A stretch of 6,627 nt of DNA, from contig JAFDIC010000252.1 in assembly GCA_019308525.1 (NCBI GenBank), forward strand, positions 1 to 6,627, read 5' to 3'. Positions 4,481 through 6,627 of the stretch are shown piece after piece. The notes beneath the pieces are model-generated. The model did not search any database and was not told the DNA's origin. It worked only from the letters and a program-made list of their open reading frames with translations. The stretch comes from Deltaproteobacteria bacterium (lineage in GTDB: Bacteria > Desulfobacterota > DSM-4660 > Desulfatiglandales > HGW-15). Position 1 is the stretch's first letter. Each line of letters starts with the position of its first letter. The position numbers and the translations under genes are program-made.

Positions 4481-4665
4481 AGATATTCCCCGCCGGGCTA
4501 TTGGCGAAGGACAAGGAAGAAGAAGTCATCATTTTCCTGCGTACCCTGCCGATCCCGGCGAGGCGTAAAAAGGAACTGATAGCCCAGTGGGCCAAGTATG
4601 TCGGCGCGGCCCTGACCCGTGACATGGTGGAGAAGGTCCTGGGCCCGCTGGCAGGGAGGGTGTAA
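4468..4665 (+). CDS. Small hypothetical protein, 65 aa
   Basis: It opens MAGVEIFPAGLLAKDKEEEV, with a helical, basic centre IPARRKKELIAQWAKYVGAAL and an end MVEKVLGPLAGRV. The frame is closed upstream by TAA, so ATG 4468 is the first usable start. Its ribosome site is weak, so it may depend on re-initiation after the zinc-finger gene, which it overlaps by 13 nt. No family is recognised, and there is no membrane segment or signal peptide. Confidence 0.55.
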   Translation: MAGVEIFPAGLLAKDKEEEVIIFLRTLPIPARRKKELIAQWAKYVGAALTRDMVEKVLGPLAGRV

Positions 4666-4668
4666 ACG

Positions 4669-4929
4669 ATGCCAGTAGTCCTATTCCCAGAATTCAATGA
4701 TCCGGAATGGTATCAACAGATGGAAAAAATCCAGATAGACCGCACCTGCATGCTCGCGATCATGGGAGCGCTGGAGTTCGCCTTGTATCACTGGGACTGC
4801 AAGGTGAACACCAGGCGGGTACTTCGCAGGATCGGTCATCAGATGGGCCAAAGGCTCCTGGACTATGGTTTGCGCCTGTCCACGGAGCGCAAGCAAGAGT
4901 GGGCAAAACTCTTTGACCTACGGTTCTAG
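4669..4929 (+). CDS. Small hypothetical protein, 86 aa
   Basis: It starts 3 nt after the previous stop, with GGGAGGGTG upstream of ATG 4669. The sequence MPVVLFPEFNDPEWYQQMEK leads into a mostly helical protein with a hydrophobic stretch CMLAIMGALEFALYHW (27-42), too short and too broken by charged residues to be a confident membrane span. A basic part RRVLRRIGHQMGQRLLDYGL follows. I do not recognise the family. It is the last gene of the nuclease operon; the intrinsic terminator follows 17 nt after its stop. Confidence 0.65.
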   Translation: MPVVLFPEFNDPEWYQQMEKIQIDRTCMLAIMGALEFALYHWDCKVNTRRVLRRIGHQMGQRLLDYGLRLSTERKQEWAKLFDLRF

Positions 4930-4931
4930 CC

Positions 4932-5513
4932 TTAAAAATGCTTAAGGCCTGGGCTTACAGCCTGGGCCATTTTTTTGGTATCCAGATCCAGACCAAGAAA
5001 GACAGCCACGGCCTCGGCCCACGTCTCGGGGTCGCGGAGAATATCTTCATACCAGATCCGTATGCCCTCGAAACCGGGCGTTTTTTCCACGAAGGACCAG
5101 GCCTTTTGGCGCAGGTCTTGCCAAATCACGGAGCGATGCGGCAGGGCCTTTTCATATGTATGGTCCATCTCGACGCCCAGAGCATGATCCTGCGAGCGCA
5201 GTGTAGCTGTGATATCCCGCATCATGTAGATCACGCGATAGTTGAAGCCAGTGGGGAGGTAGGGAAGCGAAGGGGCCACGACCTTCACGGCATAGCCGTA
5301 GTACAGATCAGGTATGATCTCACGTACGCGGAGACCGCGAAAACGGCTTGACTCGAAATATCCTTTAGGATTATATTCATCAGGTGGGCGCGTTGCGTCG
5401 TGTAGGATCCGGATCCCACCCGCTCTGAGCATCTGCATCATAAGCGAGGTGCCAGAGCGGGGCAGGCCGGAAACAACAAGTAAATAATCGAAGCCGAAAG
5501 GAGGCGAATCCAT
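4932..5513 (-). CDS. PAPS-dependent sulfotransferase family protein
   Basis: A 193-aa protein with the sulfotransferase P-loop near its start: VVSGLPRSGTS (13-23), the 5-prime phosphosulfate-binding loop. It also has N-P-K-G-Y-F-E (48-54), K-V-V-A-P (77-81), the 3-prime-phosphate motif YMMRDITATLRS (96-107; Arg99, Ser107) and the late Y-E-D-I-L-R-D-P segment (155-162) before FLGL. These enzymes move a sulfo group from PAPS to sugars, lipids or tyrosines; the acceptor cannot be read here. It is shorter than typical members (about 250-300 aa) but keeps the cofactor motifs, so it looks functional and compact. The minus-strand ribosome site AGGAG lies in the first codons of the divergent gene. 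A candidate promoter, TTGACA (5556-5551) then TAACCT (5533-5528), also lies there. Such a gene in a phage setting suggests modification of a surface molecule. Confidence 0.82.
   Translation of the reverse strand: MDSPPFGFDYLLVVSGLPRSGTSLMMQMLRAGGIRILHDATRPPDEYNPKGYFESSRFRGLRVREIIPDLYYGYAVKVVAPSLPYLPTGFNYRVIYMMRDITATLRSQDHALGVEMDHTYEKALPHRSVIWQDLRQKAWSFVEKTPGFEGIRIWYEDILRDPETWAEAVAVFLGLDLDTKKMAQAVSPGLKHF
4946..4976 (+). terminator. Intrinsic terminator of the nuclease operon
   Basis: A 10-bp stem GGCCTGGGCT / AGCCTGGGCC (4946-4955 and 4959-4968, two internal G-U pairs) with a 3-nt loop is followed by ATTTTTTT (4969-4976). It closes the rightward operon. It lies inside the last codons of the convergent sulfotransferase gene, so the same DNA also shapes that protein's C-terminus; a T-rich run after the stem on the minus strand may give some leftward termination. 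Confidence 0.85.
5348..5377 (+). promoter_or_regulatory. Promoter inside the sulfotransferase gene, facing the winged-helix gene
   Basis: TTGACT (5348-5353) and TATATT (5372-5377), each five of six consensus matches, are separated by 18 bp, the same spacing as the leftward and nuclease promoters. The predicted start near 5384 would give a leader of about 130 nt, antisense to the start of the sulfotransferase gene and running to ATG 5514. Confidence 0.5.
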
Positions 5514-5984
5514 ATGACTTCTCCTAAAGGTTACGCATTCCAGATCATCATGTCAACCTTTTTTTCACTCATGGCTACCAACCGGAAACATTATCTCTCT
5601 ATATTAATAAAGAAACTCACCCAAATGGTCAACCAAGAACTTGACCGCCAGGTCTCCGAACGCACTATCAGGAGATACGTTGATGAGCTGGTCCGCGACG
5701 GGTTCTTTGAGCGGGTCCAGAGGAAAAAACGCCTGCCCGATGGCCGCATCATATCACTGAGCAATCTCTATAAACCCCTCCCCCGCGCATGGAAATGGGC
5801 ACACATGCACGCAAAACGCCTTTTCCGCCTCCTGAAACTCACCGGGAGGCCAAAGGTGGCCTCTAAGAACTCTCTTCAGCATAAGAAGTACTATAGAAAC
5901 GGCCCCGAGCGTAGCGAGGGGGCCCGTTTCCTCAAGGGAGGTGACCTCTTCTTACCAGGAACAGGGGTCATCAAGGCCCTCTGA
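5514..5984 (+). CDS. Winged helix-turn-helix protein
   Basis: A 156-aa protein. Residues about 26-88 form a winged helix: helices YLSILIKKLTQMVNQEL and SERTIRRYVDELVRDGFF, then a wing F-E-R-V-Q-R-K-K-R-L-P-D-G-R-I-I-S-L-S. This layout suits a DNA-binding regulator or a phage replication-initiation accessory. A basic helix (92-116) follows. The last 30 residues (NGPERSEGARF onward) read through two stem-loops (5896-5930 and 5964-5988) and look like a non-native extension. ATG 5514 has AAAGGAGG 10 nt upstream; the in-frame ATG 5550 has none. Its start codon touches that of the divergent sulfotransferase, and its ribosome site lies in that gene's first codons. Rightward it converges on the second nuclease gene with a gap of 24 nt. 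Confidence 0.75.
   Translation: MTSPKGYAFQIIMSTFFSLMATNRKHYLSILIKKLTQMVNQELDRQVSERTIRRYVDELVRDGFFERVQRKKRLPDGRIISLSNLYKPLPRAWKWAHMHAKRLFRLLKLTGRPKVASKNSLQHKKYYRNGPERSEGARFLKGGDLFLPGTGVIKAL
5896..5930. repeat. GC-rich stem-loop inside the 3-prime end of the winged-helix gene
   Basis: GAAACGG (5896-5902) pairs with CCGTTTC (5924-5930). Inside, CCCC (5903-5906) pairs with GGGG (5919-5922) after a one-base bulge, leaving a loop GAGCGTAGCGAG. The loop belongs to the widespread GAGCG-N-AGCGAG palindromic repeat type whose translation gives the P-E-R-S-E-G signature seen here. No T run follows, so it is not a standard terminator. It is more likely a small repeat element or RNA-processing hairpin. 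Confidence 0.6.
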
Positions 5985-5988
5985 CCCC
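5964..5988. repeat. Stem-loop containing the winged-helix gene stop codon
   Basis: GGGGTCA (5964-5970) and TGACCCC (5982-5988) form a 7-bp stem with an 11-nt loop; the stop TGA is in the right arm. Seven A residues follow, not T, so it lacks the tail of a rightward terminator. For the leftward nuclease transcript the T run would come before the stem. It may protect a 3-prime end between the two convergent genes. Confidence 0.4.
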
Positions 5989-6008
5989 AAAAAAACGGCA
6001 GGAAATCC

Positions 6009-6449
6009 TCAAAAAGCGGGTTCAACTATGAAAACCTTGATCCCGTGCGCCTCAAAAACGTACCGATCATCTGGCATCACCATGTCCGTCACTATAGCCA
6101 GCCTCACATCCCCTTCCCACCGAAAGGTCTTCACATATAGCGCACGATATCCCATGACCTGGCCTAAAGCAGATAAAGCAGCCTGAACCTTAACCTCGAA
6201 GATCCACGGAACACCCTGCCTCCACCCAAGAGCATCGATCCTCTTCTGGGTAAGTGCCTTCGCGAGACCCTGAGTCATGACATCGTAATCCGGACCAAGC
6301 GTAAGCCCTTCACCAACATGAACATCGTACTGAAAATTTGTCCAGCCAGAACCGAATTTTCTCAGAAAGCCAAGCCATAAAGCTGACTCCGCTGGGAGCA
6401 TGTGAGGAAATCTTTTGATGATTGAGTTTTGTTTTGTTTCTTTTAGCAT
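6009..6449 (-). CDS. Probable PD-(D/E)XK nuclease, second in the window
   Basis: A 146-aa protein with a compact restriction-endonuclease-like pattern. It has Glu21 in PAESALW, Asp72 in KRIDALGW, E85-x-K87 in WIFEVK and Q97-x3-Y101 in ALGQVMGY. After these come strands RLAIVTD and a late GIKVFIVEPAF. The D, ExK and QxxxY spacing is that of single-domain nucleases of the PD-(D/E)XK superfamily. The exact family (resolvase-like, VRR-like or phage endonuclease) cannot be told. It is unrelated in length and has no iron-sulfur cysteines, unlike the Cas4-like protein at 3191. ATG (6449-6447) has an AAGG site about 9 nt upstream. The coding strand converges on the winged-helix gene. Its control region (6450-6627) holds a TATAAT and palindromes. 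Confidence 0.65.
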   Translation of the reverse strand: MLKETKQNSIIKRFPHMLPAESALWLGFLRKFGSGWTNFQYDVHVGEGLTLGPDYDVMTQGLAKALTQKRIDALGWRQGVPWIFEVKVQAALSALGQVMGYRALYVKTFRWEGDVRLAIVTDMVMPDDRYVFEAHGIKVFIVEPAF

Positions 6450-6477
6450 CGTTAAACCTTGTTAACTTCTTAAAGGC

Positions 6478-6503
6478 CTTGCAGGTCTGTGGACCTGGGC
6501 AAG
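6478..6503. repeat. Stem-loop in the leader of the second nuclease gene
   Basis: CAGGTC (6482-6487) and GACCTG (6492-6497) form a 6-bp stem with a 4-nt loop, extended by CTTG/CAAG (6478-6481 and 6500-6503) across a 2-nt bulge. It lies 29-54 nt upstream of the minus-strand ATG, so it would be in that gene's leader. No T run follows in either direction. Confidence 0.4.
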
Positions 6504-6543
6504 AATAGTGAGTTTGATTGAGTTAGATATCGTTCAGGTTTAC

Positions 6544-6558
6544 ATAATGACTCATTAT
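6544..6558. promoter_or_regulatory. TGACTCA palindrome over a TATAAT box
   Basis: ATAATGACTCATTAT is a perfect 15-bp palindrome with one central base. On the minus strand TATAAT (6559-6554) overlaps it and could be the -10 box of the nuclease gene at 6009-6449, although only a weak -35 lies upstream. A second, partial copy, TGAGTCATT, is at 6614-6622, centred 66 bp away. Repeated sites at a promoter suggest an operator for another regulator. The rest of 6450-6627 is noncoding with no other feature seen. Confidence 0.5.
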
Positions 6559-6627
6559 AGGACACCGTTTTTATCTGAGACAGCCCTCGTCAACTCCTTA
6601 TTAAAATGTCAACTGAGTCATTTAAAC

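Noticed and set aside
4938..5351. 137-aa plus-strand frame opposite the sulfotransferase
   Set aside because: It starts in the terminator region without a ribosome site, and the minus strand has clear sulfotransferase motifs.
1..6627. tRNA genes, rRNA, insertion sequences, attachment sites or CRISPR arrays
   Set aside because: No cloverleaf, transposase, terminal inverted repeats, integrase or regularly spaced repeats could be found by reading.

Overview
The window looks like part of the early, recombination and regulatory region of a bacteriophage or prophage, although a phage-like plasmid is not excluded. Supporting signs are tightly packed small genes with overlapping ends, very strong Shine-Dalgarno sites (several read AAGGAGGT or close to it), a ParB-like protein, a probable single-strand annealing protein paired with a Cas4/RecB-like nuclease, and many short proteins of no recognisable family. 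Base composition is balanced. The strong ribosome sites and sigma70-type promoters point to a bacterial host, possibly a Firmicute-like one; the host cannot be named from this sequence.

Layout. (1) 1-241 is a divergent control region. A leftward gene enters at the left edge, and its promoter (143-114, minus) faces away from a rightward promoter (181-209). Two 27-bp operators with the same three-half-site design, ATCGG-N5-CCGAT-N7-ATCGG, lie at 74-100 and 143-169. (2) 242-3005 is a rightward operon: an AbrB/MazE-like DNA-binding protein, a ParB-like protein with a zinc-ribbon tail, four or five small unknown proteins, the probable annealing protein and a 57-aa protein. (3) 3006-3190 is an internal control region with a CTGTGTC inverted-repeat cluster, a promoter and a third ATCGG/CCGAT operator. 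The gap from -10 to operator is 13 bp, the same as at the leftward promoter. (4) 3191-4929 holds the Cas4-like nuclease, a coiled-coil-like protein overlapping it by 149 nt, a zinc-finger protein and two more small proteins, and ends at a strong intrinsic terminator (4946-4976). (5) 4932-5984 holds a sulfotransferase (minus) and a winged-helix protein (plus) whose start codons abut in CATATG, each with its ribosome site inside the other gene. (6) 6009-6449 is a second PD-(D/E)XK nuclease (minus). It is followed by about 180 nt of noncoding DNA with a stem-loop and repeated TGACTCA palindromes.

How it may fit together: one repressor, not identified here, could co-regulate the leftward genes and the nuclease operon, and perhaps the abrB-parB operon, through the shared operators. 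The annealing protein and the nuclease would form a two-component recombination system, split across two promoters. The sulfotransferase/winged-helix pair resembles an accessory cassette beyond the terminator. Functions resting on motifs (ParB, AbrB, Cas4-like nuclease, sulfotransferase) are fairly secure. The annealing protein and the second nuclease are probable, and the rest are unknown.
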